From positions 2,831,466-2,895,465 of the forward strand of contig NZ_JH651379.1 in the NCBI RefSeq assembly GCF_000260115.1: 64,000 bases of DNA, given 5' to 3'. The DNA comes from Galbibacter orientalis DSM 19592. GTDB lineage: Bacteria; Bacteroidota; Bacteroidia; Flavobacteriales; Flavobacteriaceae. The notes below the pieces were generated by a model, which worked only from the letters and a program-made list of their open reading frames with translations, was not told where the DNA came from and did no database searches. Below are positions 35,418 to 44,035 of the stretch, piece by piece; positions within the stretch are counted from its first letter, which is position 1, and the number at the start of each line of letters is the position of its first letter. Both the position numbers and the translations under genes were made by a program.

Positions 35418-36182
35418 TTAGTTCCCTCTATTTAAAACCTTATATTCTTCATAGCAATTACTTATAGCATCTAGAATTTGTAAATCGTTTGCAGTTTCAA
35501 TAAAACTGTCAGAATAATTACAGTTAATAAGAATTTCTTCAATTTCTTGTTTGTCAACTTGAAGTAATGCCATTAAAGTTTCTCTATCAAATTTAGAAGA
35601 AAGTAAATTTCGAATCTTGTCATCTTCTTGCATTTTTCGGAGTTTCTTCATTTGTTGTGGTTTCTTTCCGAAGAGATTGTGCAGAAAGTCTGCGGGGTTA
35701 AAAATAGAACCCATAATTTTAGAAAAGGCACTCGGATTTCTACTTCCTCCTTCATAACCAACATTTAAACCAGAGATACTGTATCTAGCAGATTGATTAA
35801 TAGGAATATTTTTAGCATCAATTTCTAAGAAACCTGTTAGCTGAAAAGGTCTAACAACCACTTCCTCTAAAGCAAAAGCCAATTCTGTTAAGCCTATTTT
35901 AGTGTTTTGAAATTTCAACATATCATTAGTAACGCGCACCTTAATCGATTTAAAACCGATGTAAGAAAAGTATAGCGTATCATTAACACGTGCTGGAATT
36001 ATAAAGTCACCATTTTCATCGGTAACAGTACCAATAACTTGGTTTAAGTTTAATACATGGACATTATCAATAGTACTATCGTCGCTTGTATTAACAACAG
36101 ATCCTTTCAGTTCCTCACCGCTATGCTGAGAAAATGCAATACCAAAAGTTAGAAGGGTAATTATTAAAAATATTTTTTTCAT
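35418..36182 (-). CDS. Carboxypeptidase-D-like regulatory domain protein
   Basis: 254 residues from the ATG at 36182, which starts a clean signal peptide (MKKIFLIITLLTFGIAFSQ); an ATG four codons upstream would precede it. Residues about 25-110 form the CarboxypepD_reg-like beta-sandwich seen at the N terminus of SusC proteins (GSVVNTSDDSTIDNVHVLN, DENGDFIIPA, LYFSYIGFKS). It lacks a plug or barrel. The C-terminal 120 residues are helical and unrecognised. Stand-alone proteins of this type are common in flavobacteria; the role is unknown. Confidence 0.75.
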   Translation of the reverse strand: MKKIFLIITLLTFGIAFSQHSGEELKGSVVNTSDDSTIDNVHVLNLNQVIGTVTDENGDFIIPARVNDTLYFSYIGFKSIKVRVTNDMLKFQNTKIGLTELAFALEEVVVRPFQLTGFLEIDAKNIPINQSARYSISGLNVGYEGGSRNPSAFSKIMGSIFNPADFLHNLFGKKPQQMKKLRKMQEDDKIRNLLSSKFDRETLMALLQVDKQEIEEILINCNYSDSFIETANDLQILDAISNCYEEYKVLNRGN

Positions 36183-36320
36183 TACTTCAAACATACTAAA
36201 AAAGTAAGCTGATGCCTAAAGAAAGTGATTTGGTTATATACAAATATAGTAGGGATCACAATAGACCAACAGTTCGTTACATAGTTATTAATTGGAGCTA
36301 AAAGTAGTAAACAAAACAAA

Positions 36321-36345
36321 AAAATGCGCCATAAGGCGCATTTTT
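36321..36345. terminator. Terminator downstream of the DEAD-box helicase
   Basis: AAAATGCGCC pairs with GGCGCATTTT around ATAA (36321-36344), flanked by an A-run and a T-run. It lies 14 bp past the helicase stop and can serve the minus strand. Confidence 0.88.
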
Positions 36346-36358
36346 AATTTATTATTAA

Positions 36359-38146
36359 CTAAAATCTTTTTTTAGATCTTCTGTTACCACCATTGTTGTT
36401 ACCTCCAGAATTGTTTCCTTTTCCGCCTTTTTTACCAAAACGTTTTTCTCCAAAACTTTTAGAGGAACCACTATCGCTTCTACGGCTTCTTTTTCTGTCA
36501 CCTCCACCTCCAGAACGTCCTCCGCGTCCGCGTGAGTTCTCTCTAGAGTTTTTAGAAACTTCAACATTAACAAAGCGTCCGTCTAATTTAAAGTCGGTAA
36601 AGAAAGCCAAAATAGCTTCTGTGTGGTTAGCATCTGTATTAAAGAAAGAGAAACTTTCTTTAACATCCACTTTAAAAATATCGTCTTGACCTAATTGTAA
36701 TTGCTCACGAAGGAAATCTTTTAAAACCATCCAATCGTAACCATCTCTAGATCCTACATTTATAAAGTAACGTACTTTTCCTTCGCCTCCAGAGAAATCT
36801 TGATCTCTAGAACTAGAATTAGCAGAAACATTAATATCTCCAGCTTTTTTATAATACTCAGCAAAACGACCAAATTCAACAGAAACCATTTTTTTAATAA
36901 GTTCCTCACGATCAATACCGTCAAAAACATCATTAATTGCAGGTAAGTAATGTTCTACTTCTTTGTTAACTTCTGTATTCTTTATTTTGCTAGCTAAGTG
37001 ATATAATTGAATCTCACAGATTTCTTCAGCACTTGGAACTTTTTTAGCTTCAAATTTTTGCTGAATAATACGCTCTATGGCTCCAATTTTTCGTAATTCA
37101 CTTTTGGTAACAATTACCATTGAAATTCCCGATTTACCAGCTCTTCCTGTTCTACCACTACGGTGAGTGTAAGTTTCTATTTCGTCTGGAAGTTGGTAAT
37201 TTATTACGTGTGTTACATCGTCTACATCAATACCACGTGCGGCAACATCTGTAGCAACAAGCATTTGGATTTGCTTGCTTCTAAAAGATTTCATTACCAT
37301 GTCACGTTGATTCTGACTTAAATCTCCGTGTAAAGCCCCAGCATTGTATCCGTCTTCAATAAGTTTTTCGGCAACCTTTTGTGTATCGCGTTTTGTTCTA
37401 CAAAAAATTACAGAGAATATATCAGGATTTGTATCTGCCAATCGTTTAAGTGCTAAATAACGGTCTCTTCCACCAACAACATAATATTCGTGTTGTACAT
37501 TAGAAGTAGCTGCATTTTTTGCTCCCACAGTAACTTCTTGTGGGTTTTTCATAAACTTTTTAGCAATGGTAGCAACTTCTCTCGGCATAGTTGCAGAGAA
37601 AAGCCATGTGCTTTTTTCTTTTGGGGCATGAGAAAGAATTTCATTGATATCCTCATAGAATCCCATATTTAGCATCTCATCTGCTTCATCAAGTACACAA
37701 TACTCAATTTTAGAGATGTCAACCATATTACGGCTTATCATATCCTTCATTCGCCCTGGAGTAGCTACAACAATTTGTGCTCCTCTTTTTACCTGTTTCG
37801 CTTGGTCGGTAATACTCGCACCACCATAAATAGCTACCACATTTATATTTGGTAAATATTTAGAGTATAGTTTTAATTCATTAGCAATTTGCAAACAAAG
37901 TTCACGCGTAGGCGATAAAATAAGCCCTTGAGTGGTTCTGCTGTTTACATCTATTTTCTGAATCATAGGAAAGCCGAAAGCAGCTGTTTTCCCCGTACCT
38001 GTCTGTGCCAAAGCAACCATATCGGTATCATTGGCTAGTAGGACCGGAATAGCTTTCTCCTGTACTTCAGAAGGCGATTCAAAGCCCATATCTGTAATGG
38101 CTTTAAGTAGCTGTTCGTTCAGTCCTAATTGTTCAAATTTGTTCAT
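36359..38146 (-). CDS. deaD: DEAD-box RNA helicase (DeaD/CsdA type)
   Basis: 595 residues from the ATG at 38146 (MNKFEQLGL); the 16 codons upstream overlap the promoter box. Helicase motifs are AQTGTGKTAAFGFP (Walker A), PTRELCLQ, VLDEADEMLNMGF, FSATMP, VATDVAARGIDV and HRSGRTGRAG. A DbpA-like RNA-binding domain follows (RYFINVGSRDGYDWMVL), then a Gly/Arg/Ser/Lys-rich disordered tail. It unwinds RNA in ribosome assembly and cold adaptation. Confidence 0.95.
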   Translation of the reverse strand: MNKFEQLGLNEQLLKAITDMGFESPSEVQEKAIPVLLANDTDMVALAQTGTGKTAAFGFPMIQKIDVNSRTTQGLILSPTRELCLQIANELKLYSKYLPNINVVAIYGGASITDQAKQVKRGAQIVVATPGRMKDMISRNMVDISKIEYCVLDEADEMLNMGFYEDINEILSHAPKEKSTWLFSATMPREVATIAKKFMKNPQEVTVGAKNAATSNVQHEYYVVGGRDRYLALKRLADTNPDIFSVIFCRTKRDTQKVAEKLIEDGYNAGALHGDLSQNQRDMVMKSFRSKQIQMLVATDVAARGIDVDDVTHVINYQLPDEIETYTHRSGRTGRAGKSGISMVIVTKSELRKIGAIERIIQQKFEAKKVPSAEEICEIQLYHLASKIKNTEVNKEVEHYLPAINDVFDGIDREELIKKMVSVEFGRFAEYYKKAGDINVSANSSSRDQDFSGGEGKVRYFINVGSRDGYDWMVLKDFLREQLQLGQDDIFKVDVKESFSFFNTDANHTEAILAFFTDFKLDGRFVNVEVSKNSRENSRGRGGRSGGGGDRKRSRRSDSGSSKSFGEKRFGKKGGKGNNSGGNNNGGNRRSKKRF

Positions 38147-38169
38147 ATATGTGTTTAAAAATAAGGGCG

Positions 38170-38177
38170 CAAAGGTA
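38170..38177 (-). promoter_or_regulatory. deaD -7 promoter element
   Basis: On the minus strand TACCTTTG, followed by CGCCC, matches TAnnTTTG and ends 24 bp before the ATG at 38146. No clear TTG is seen at the -33 position. Confidence 0.5.
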
Positions 38178-38194
38178 GGTTTATTAATTGACAC

Positions 38195-38579
38195 TACACT
38201 ATATATCTTAAGAATTATTTTAATTCTTTGTTGTTGATTATGAGGTTTTTAGTGGTTGCTTTTTTATATAGAAAGCTATTGGATGTCAAAAAGTAGTATA
38301 ATATAGGTTGAAAGTTGATTATTTAACAACTTAATTGAAGAATAAGTGAGGAATTGATAATGGTTTAGTGTTGCAAAAAAAAACTTTTTAGAAGATAAGC
38401 AAGGTTACTTTACACTCTTGTAAATAGAAAAAACTAATACTATCCAATAAGAGGAAGTTTAGTTTTTTCTCTTTTTTCTAACAACAAAGTAATCCTACCT
38501 CTTTATTTGGAAAACATTGGAAAGATCCAAAAGAGATTAATAAAGATGTTCTAAGGTGCTATTGATTATTTTAAGTAAA
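38195..38579. other. Non-coding gap with one long-stem hairpin
   Basis: There is no gene here. GAAAAAACTAA (38427-38437) pairs perfectly with TTAGTTTTTTC (38459-38469) around a 21-nt loop. It may terminate the GNAT gene or act on both strands. The rest is AT-rich without visible structure. Confidence 0.45.
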
Positions 38580-39074
38580 TTAGATTTCTTTTTGGTAGCC
38601 TACTACGTCTAATATTTTACCAAATTTTTCTCCTACATTTTTAAAATTAGCGCATTCAAAATAACCACATTTAGAGAATAATGCTATACTTCCGGTATTG
38701 TCACCAGTAATTATTCCTAGTAAGTTTTTAATACCGTTATTCTTTGCTTTTTCTTCTATAAAATGCAGTGTTTTCTTACCTATTCCTTTTCCGCCAAATC
38801 CGTTTTTAAGATAAATAGTTACTTCTGCGGTACGGTTATATGCTTGGCGTTTTTTAAAATGTGTGGTAAAGCAATAACCTGCTAATTCTTCATCAGCATA
38901 AATTAAAAAGGAATGGTATAGATGATGGTCAAAATAAAGTAATTCCTTTAATTCATCTAAAGAAATTGGTTGTGTATGAAAAGTGGCAGTAGAGTTTTCA
39001 ATATACCAATCATAGATTTCTTTTACTAATGGTAAGTCTTTTTCTTGAATGTTTTTAAAGTCAAGTTTCATCAA
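38580..39074 (-). CDS. GNAT-family N-acetyltransferase (phosphinothricin acetyltransferase-like)
   Basis: 164 residues; the first two codons are both ATG and either may be used. The GNAT fold shows IYDWYIENSTATFHTQPIS near the N terminus, EVTIYLKNGFGGKGIGKKTL as the acetyl-CoA loop region and ITGDNTGSIALFSKCGYFE near the C terminus. The layout matches the Pat/PhnO-like group that acetylates small amines. The substrate is unknown. Its upstream region holds the heptamer array at 39127-39175. Confidence 0.85.
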   Translation of the reverse strand: MMKLDFKNIQEKDLPLVKEIYDWYIENSTATFHTQPISLDELKELLYFDHHLYHSFLIYADEELAGYCFTTHFKKRQAYNRTAEVTIYLKNGFGGKGIGKKTLHFIEEKAKNNGIKNLLGIITGDNTGSIALFSKCGYFECANFKNVGEKFGKILDVVGYQKEI

Positions 39075-39126
39075 TTATACTTAATTTTTAGGATTATTAA
39101 TTAGCTTAGCTATTTGTTTTATTTAT

Positions 39127-39175
39127 CTTCTCTCTTCTCTCTTCTCTCTTCTCTCTTCTCTCTTCTCTCTTCTCT
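39127..39175. repeat. Perfect array of seven CTTCTCT heptamers
   Basis: Seven exact copies of CTTCTCT run without interruption over 49 bp, in the 145-bp gap between rdgB and the GNAT gene. On the minus strand it reads AGAGAAG and lies 53-101 bp upstream of the GNAT start. The unit length is not a multiple of the helix turn, so changes in copy number would move upstream sites around the helix. Confidence 0.95.
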
Positions 39176-39219
39176 ATACTTTATAATCTACTATTTGCAA
39201 TAGACAATAGATTTTTTGA

Positions 39220-39792
39220 TTATGGTTTTAAATAATCAATGAGTTGTTTCATCGCTTTTGCACGGTGACTCACTTTATTTTTTTCTTCTGAAGAAAATTC
39301 AGCAAATGTTTTTGTAGTTCCTTCTGGTTGAAATATAGGGTCGTATCCAAAACCATTGTCGCCTTTTTTTTCAGTGGTAATAACTCCATTTACGATACCA
39401 TTAAAAATAATTTTTTCTTGATCTGTACGAAGTGCTATTACAGTTTTAAATCTTGCAGCACGGTTGTCTTTTTCTGCTAGTTCTTGTAATAACTTGTCCA
39501 TATTGTCATCACTATTTTTTTGAGGTCCCGCATAGCGTGCAGAGTATACGCCAGGGGCATTGTCTAAAATTTCTACCTCTAGTCCAGTATCATCTGCAAA
39601 ACAATTTAGATTGTAATTGTCAAATACATAATTAGCTTTTATAGCGGCGTTTTCCTCAATAGTATCTCCGTTTTCTTCAATTTCTTCAGTGCAACCAATA
39701 TCCTCAAGAGATAGTAGTTCTATATAATCTGGTAATATGGACTTTACTTCCTTTAATTTGTTTAAGTTATGAGTAGCAAAAACTAGTTTCAT
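39220..39792 (-). CDS. rdgB: Non-canonical purine NTP pyrophosphatase (RdgB/HAM1)
   Basis: 190 residues with family motifs FATHNLNKLKEV (N terminus), FADDTGLEVE, GVYSARYAG and NGFGYDPIF, and SHRAKAM at the C terminus. It hydrolyses ITP, dITP and XTP to keep deaminated purines out of nucleic acids. It is full length. Confidence 0.96.
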   Translation of the reverse strand: MKLVFATHNLNKLKEVKSILPDYIELLSLEDIGCTEEIEENGDTIEENAAIKANYVFDNYNLNCFADDTGLEVEILDNAPGVYSARYAGPQKNSDDNMDKLLQELAEKDNRAARFKTVIALRTDQEKIIFNGIVNGVITTEKKGDNGFGYDPIFQPEGTTKTFAEFSSEEKNKVSHRAKAMKQLIDYLKP

Positions 39793-39902
39793 GTAGGAGG
39801 ACTTTATAAGAATTAAATTACTTTATGTTGTTTTTTGATTGTATATTTAGAGTAAAATTATTGGATTTTAACTATTACTTACAAATAAATCAAAAAGAAT
39901 AT

Positions 39903-40976
39903 ATGCAAAAGTATACATTAATAGTTTCTTTTTTCTTGTTAAGTCAGTTTGGTTTTTCACAAATTCAAGTAGTAGATTCTACAAGATCGGAAGAGGTAAA
40001 GCCAGAAAAACGCGTTGATTTTACCGTGATGCCATTTCTTAGTTATAATAGAAATTTAGAGTTTATGTTTGGAGTTATTCCAATGATGATGTATAAATTG
40101 GATCAGAATGATGATATTTCTCCAAAATCTATGTCAGGTGTTTCGGCAGTTTATACTACTAATGGTTCTTACTTTGTTGCTTTTTTTAATAGGTTTTTCT
40201 TTGCTGAAAATAAATGGAGAGCCAAATTTTTTGCTGTAAAAGGAGACCATATTTCACAATTTTATGATGATGATACTGAAGTGCCAGGATTTTATGAATA
40301 TGCCACTAACACTACTGTTTTAAGTGTAGGAGCCCAACGAAGAATTGTTGAGAGTTTATATGGAGGTCTTACTTATACGTATGCAGATTATGATACCAAT
40401 TATGATAATGGAAATCCTTCAACAGCGGTAACTACTAATGCTATTGAAATGAATTTATTGTATGATACCAGAGACGCTATTTACTATCCAATGAACGGAC
40501 ATAAAGCACAGCTTCGCTGGATTTCTTACCCAGAGTGGTTTGGTAATGATATGGAAGCTAATAAAATATTGATGGAGTATAATAAGTATATCCCAATGAA
40601 GAATGGAAAAGATATTATTGCTGCACGAGCTTCTGCTAAGGTAGGGTTAGGAGATATTGCTTTTGAACAGCAAGTAACTATTGGGAATAAAGATATTAGA
40701 GGATATTCTCAAGGGGAATTTCGTGGCGATGGAATAATGGCTATTCAGGGAGAATATCGATATAATTTTGGAGGAAAAATGGGGCTTGTTGGGTTTGCAG
40801 GTATGGCAACTTTATATGGGTCGGATGTGGAAGATAATAACTGGAAAATGTATCCTGGAGCAGGGGTTGGTTATAGGTATCAAGCGTTTAAAAAAGCAAA
40901 ATTTAATATCGGACTTGATGCTGCTGTAGGAAAAGACGATTGGGGAATTTATTTTAGAATTGGAGAAGCCTTTTAG
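39903..40976 (+). CDS. Omp85/BamA-like outer-membrane beta-barrel protein
   Basis: 357 residues from the ATG at 39903, which gives a signal peptide (MQKYTLIVSFFLLSQFGFSQ); an upstream in-frame start at 39825 would bury it. The body is a beta-barrel of the surface-antigen (D15) class without POTRA domains. It contains LLYDTRDAIYYPMNGHKAQLR, the typical DTRD motif at the start of the barrel, and KDIRGYSQGEFRGDG. It may be a small patatin-free Omp85 porin or transporter. Function is not assignable further. Confidence 0.75.
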   Translation: MQKYTLIVSFFLLSQFGFSQIQVVDSTRSEEVKPEKRVDFTVMPFLSYNRNLEFMFGVIPMMMYKLDQNDDISPKSMSGVSAVYTTNGSYFVAFFNRFFFAENKWRAKFFAVKGDHISQFYDDDTEVPGFYEYATNTTVLSVGAQRRIVESLYGGLTYTYADYDTNYDNGNPSTAVTTNAIEMNLLYDTRDAIYYPMNGHKAQLRWISYPEWFGNDMEANKILMEYNKYIPMKNGKDIIAARASAKVGLGDIAFEQQVTIGNKDIRGYSQGEFRGDGIMAIQGEYRYNFGGKMGLVGFAGMATLYGSDVEDNNWKMYPGAGVGYRYQAFKKAKFNIGLDAAVGKDDWGIYFRIGEAF

Positions 40977-41002
40977 TAGGATTAGTATTAAAACTAATTT
41001 TT

Positions 41003-41476
41003 TTACCTATGGTGATAGGGCTCGTTTCTTAAAATTGTAAATCCTCTATACAGTTGTTCAACAAAAAATAAACGAATCATTTGGTGTGAGAATGTCATTT
41101 TAGAAAGTGAGATTTTTCCTTGAGACTTTTTATAGATAGTATCCGAAAATCCGTACGGACCACCAATTACAAAAACGAGTTGCTTAACTCCGCTATTCAT
41201 GTGTTTCTGTAGGTAATCTGCAAAAACTTCCGAAGAAAATGTTTTTCCATTCTCATCTAATAGAATTAAAATATCTGTAGGATTAAGCTTTTTTAAAATT
41301 AATTCTCCTTCTTTTTCCTTTTGCTGAGCTTCGGAAAGGTTTTTTACATTTTTAATATCTGGAATAATTTCAAAGTCAAAATTTACATAAAAACCTAAAC
41401 GTTTAACGTATTGGTCGATAAGAGAATTAAGCTCCTTTCCGTCTGTTTTGCCTACAGCAATTAATTTGATATTCAT
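41003..41476 (-). CDS. rlmH: 23S rRNA (pseudouridine1915-N3)-methyltransferase
   Basis: 157 residues, SPOUT fold. Motifs are LLDENGKTFSSEVFA, FVIGGPYGFSD and the conserved C terminus MTFSHQMIRLFFVEQLYRGF, then NEPYHHR. It methylates pseudouridine 1915 in helix 69 of 23S rRNA. A TAATTTTG box (41488-41481) ends only four bases before the ATG, so the transcript may be leaderless. Confidence 0.97.
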   Translation of the reverse strand: MNIKLIAVGKTDGKELNSLIDQYVKRLGFYVNFDFEIIPDIKNVKNLSEAQQKEKEGELILKKLNPTDILILLDENGKTFSSEVFADYLQKHMNSGVKQLVFVIGGPYGFSDTIYKKSQGKISLSKMTFSHQMIRLFFVEQLYRGFTILRNEPYHHR

Positions 41477-41595
41477 GATGCAAAATTATGAAATCTTATA
41501 AAATATTCGGAGTTTGCAATAGAATTACATAAAATAAGTCGGTTCAGGCTACTAGCTAAAAAGGTTTTTAATAAATTAGCGCAAAACATTAGGGA

Positions 41596-42453
41596 ATGAT
41601 TTCTGAAAAACAATTTCAAGAGGAACTCGAGCTAATAATAACAAATGCCATACGAGAAGATGTAGGAGATGGCGATCATAGTTCGTTAGCTTGTATTCCA
41701 TCTGAGGCAAAAGGAAAAGCAAAACTTTTAGTTAAAGATAAAGGTATTATTGCGGGCGTGGAATTTGCTAAACGAGTCTTTAATTATGTAGATGCTTCTC
41801 TGGAAATAGAAACGCTAATAAACGATGGGGCTACAGTAAAAGAAGGAGATATTGTATTTTATGTAGAAGGGAGTTCTCAGTCAATTTTAAAAGCAGAGCG
41901 TTTGGTGCTCAATGCTATGCAGCGTATGAGTGCTATTGCTACTAAAACACAGCGCTATGTAAAATTGTTGGAAGGAACAGGAACAAAAATTCTTGATACT
42001 CGAAAAACAACTCCTGGAATTCGTGCTATCGAAAAATGGGCGGTAAAAATTGGAGGCGGAGAGAATCATAGGTTTGCTTTGTATGATATGATTATGTTGA
42101 AAGATAATCATATTGATTTTGCTGGTGGAATTTCTCAGGCTATAGAGAAAACAAAAAAATACCTAAAAGAAACTAAAAGAGATTTAAAAATAATTGTAGA
42201 GGCTAGAGATCTTCAAGAAGTGGAGGTTATTTTAAAAGCTGGAGGAGTGTATAGAATTCTTTTAGATAATTTTAATTATGAAGAGACACGAAAAGCCGTG
42301 AAATTAATAGGCAATGAATGTCTCACAGAATCTTCGGGTGGAATTAATGAAAAAACCTTGCGTTTGTATGCCGAATGTGGGGTAGATTATATATCTTCTG
42401 GTGCGCTAACACATTCCATTTATAATATGGATTTGAGTTTAAAAGCGGTATAA
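41596..42453 (+). CDS. nadC: Nicotinate-nucleotide pyrophosphorylase (carboxylating)
   Basis: 285 residues with the family motifs REDVGDGDHSS, LNAMQRMSAIAT, LDTRKTTPGIRAIEKWAVKIGGGENHR in part, MLKDNHIDF and SSGGINEKTL. It converts quinolinate and PRPP to nicotinate mononucleotide in NAD synthesis. It is the first of three closely spaced genes (1-bp gap to the next). Confidence 0.97.
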   Translation: MISEKQFQEELELIITNAIREDVGDGDHSSLACIPSEAKGKAKLLVKDKGIIAGVEFAKRVFNYVDASLEIETLINDGATVKEGDIVFYVEGSSQSILKAERLVLNAMQRMSAIATKTQRYVKLLEGTGTKILDTRKTTPGIRAIEKWAVKIGGGENHRFALYDMIMLKDNHIDFAGGISQAIEKTKKYLKETKRDLKIIVEARDLQEVEVILKAGGVYRILLDNFNYEETRKAVKLIGNECLTESSGGINEKTLRLYAECGVDYISSGALTHSIYNMDLSLKAV

Positions 42454-42454
42454 T

Positions 42455-43396
42455 ATGTCAGTAGAAATAGAGGAGAAATTAGCTAAAATACCTGTAGTAA
42501 ATTACTTCGTAAAACTATTAAAAAATATAAAATTGCCTGGTTTTGAAGGGCTATCGGTTTATGATTTAACCGAAATGTATTTTGTAGGAATAGTAAAAGG
42601 GGCTTTAACATACAGAGCAAGTGCTATTTCTTTTAGTTTTTTTATGGCTCTTTTTCCTTTTCTTCTATTTATTCTAAACTTAATTCCGTATGTTCCAATA
42701 GAGGGTTTCCAACAAGACTTTATTCATTTTATAGAAAGCCTATTGCCACCGCAAACCGCAAATTTTTTCGATTCTATTATAGAAGATATTGTTAGTAAAC
42801 AACGTGGCGGATTACTTTCATCGGTATTCTTTTTGTCTATTTTTTTAATGGCAAACGGTATCAATGCCATTTTTGGAGGCTTTGAGACTTCTTACCATGT
42901 TGTTATTACTAGAAATATTATTAAGCAGTATTTTGTAGCTGTTGGGGTAGCTTTGTTAATGGCCTTTTTATTTTTGGCTAGTGTAATAGGATTTATTTTT
43001 TATGAAATCTATATTGTTCAGTATTTAAGTGAGTTGGCGTCTAAAACAAATGGTATGGATGTTGCAAGAGGAGATGTTATTGGGGCACGAATAGGAAGAT
43101 TTTTGTTCTTTGTGATTATCTCGTTTTTAACTACAGCAATCTTATATTATTTTGGAACAACAGAAGGTAGACAAACAAAGTTTTTCTCGCCTGGAGCGTT
43201 ATTAACAACAATATTGATAATTGTAACTACGTATCTGTTTGGTATTTATATAGAGAATTTTTCTCAATACAATGAAATTTATGGTTCCATTGGAGCGTTA
43301 CTTATTTTAATGCTATATATTTGGATTAATTCGAATATTTTGCTTTTAGGATTTGAGCTAAATGCTTCTTTGAGAAGCCTAAAACGTAACTTTTAA
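42455..43396 (+). CDS. YihY/virulence factor BrkB-family inner-membrane protein
   Basis: 313 residues with about six membrane helices and family landmarks KGALTYRASAISFSFFMALFPF, FETSYHV, YYFGTTEGR and YGSIGALLILMLYIWINSNILLLG. It was once called ribonuclease BN, but the family has no nuclease motif. Its function is unresolved, probably in membrane transport or assembly. It follows nadC by 1 bp and precedes the DUF2147 gene by 10 bp. Confidence 0.9.
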   Translation: MSVEIEEKLAKIPVVNYFVKLLKNIKLPGFEGLSVYDLTEMYFVGIVKGALTYRASAISFSFFMALFPFLLFILNLIPYVPIEGFQQDFIHFIESLLPPQTANFFDSIIEDIVSKQRGGLLSSVFFLSIFLMANGINAIFGGFETSYHVVITRNIIKQYFVAVGVALLMAFLFLASVIGFIFYEIYIVQYLSELASKTNGMDVARGDVIGARIGRFLFFVIISFLTTAILYYFGTTEGRQTKFFSPGALLTTILIIVTTYLFGIYIENFSQYNEIYGSIGALLILMLYIWINSNILLLGFELNASLRSLKRNF

Positions 43397-43406
43397 ATTT
43401 ATAATT

Positions 43407-43841
43407 ATGACGAGTAAGAAATTATTTTTGTTTGCAACATTTGTTGTTTTATGCGGATTTACTGCTTTTTCCCAAAGTGTTTTTGGAAAATGGAAAACTA
43501 TTGATGATGAAAGCGGAAAAGAAAAATCCATCGTGGAAATTTATGAAAAAGATGGAAAAGTATTCGGGAAGGTGGTTGAGCTGCTCAATAAAGACCGTCA
43601 AGATGCTGTTTGTGATAAATGCGATGGAGCCAAAAAAGATGCTCCAGTTTTAGGAATGGTAATTATAGAAAACCTTGAAAAAGATGACGACGAATATGCT
43701 GATGGAACCATACTAGATCCTGAAAAAGGGAAGGAGTATAAATGTAAAATATGGGTTGATGAGAACGATGCCAATATCTTAAATGTAAGAGGATATATTG
43801 CATTTTTATATAGAACACAAACATGGCACAGGGTTAACTAA
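43407..43841 (+). CDS. DUF2147 secreted protein
   Basis: 144 residues with a signal peptide (1-22) and one DUF2147 domain: GKWKTIDDESGKEKSIVEIY, a CDKCDG pair of cysteines, DGTILDPEKGKEYKCKIW and the terminal FLYRTQTWHRV. It is a small calycin-like beta-barrel fold in family models. Ligand and role are unknown. It is the last gene of the nadC group. Confidence 0.88.
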   Translation: MTSKKLFLFATFVVLCGFTAFSQSVFGKWKTIDDESGKEKSIVEIYEKDGKVFGKVVELLNKDRQDAVCDKCDGAKKDAPVLGMVIIENLEKDDDEYADGTILDPEKGKEYKCKIWVDENDANILNVRGYIAFLYRTQTWHRVN

Positions 43842-43896
43842 GTTGCTATAAGGCGTAATTAGAGAAGAAATACGTCTCAAAAAAATAATACTAATA

Positions 43897-43941
43897 AAGA
43901 AAAGAGAACTAAGAAAATATATATTCTTATTCTCTTTTCTT
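43897..43941. terminator. Terminator after the nadC-DUF2147 group
   Basis: A long stem pairs AAGAAAAGAGAA with TTCTCTTTTCTT across an AT-rich loop and ends in TATTTTTG. It lies between DUF2147 and priA. Confidence 0.7.
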
Positions 43942-44035
43942 ATTTTTGTTTAGAATCCATTCTGGAGAAAATGGCATAAATAGGGTCTATTTAGAGTCCA
44001 AAAAAATCCAACACTTAAAACCCAGTATTCAAAGA

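Noticed and set aside
36355-36689. Open frames in other phases over the Gly/Arg-rich tail of the DEAD-box gene
   Set aside because: They arise from the repetitive codons of the helicase tail and have no domain or start signal of their own.
39127-39175. CRISPR-like array
   Set aside because: The units are contiguous 7-mers with no spacers, and no cas gene is nearby.
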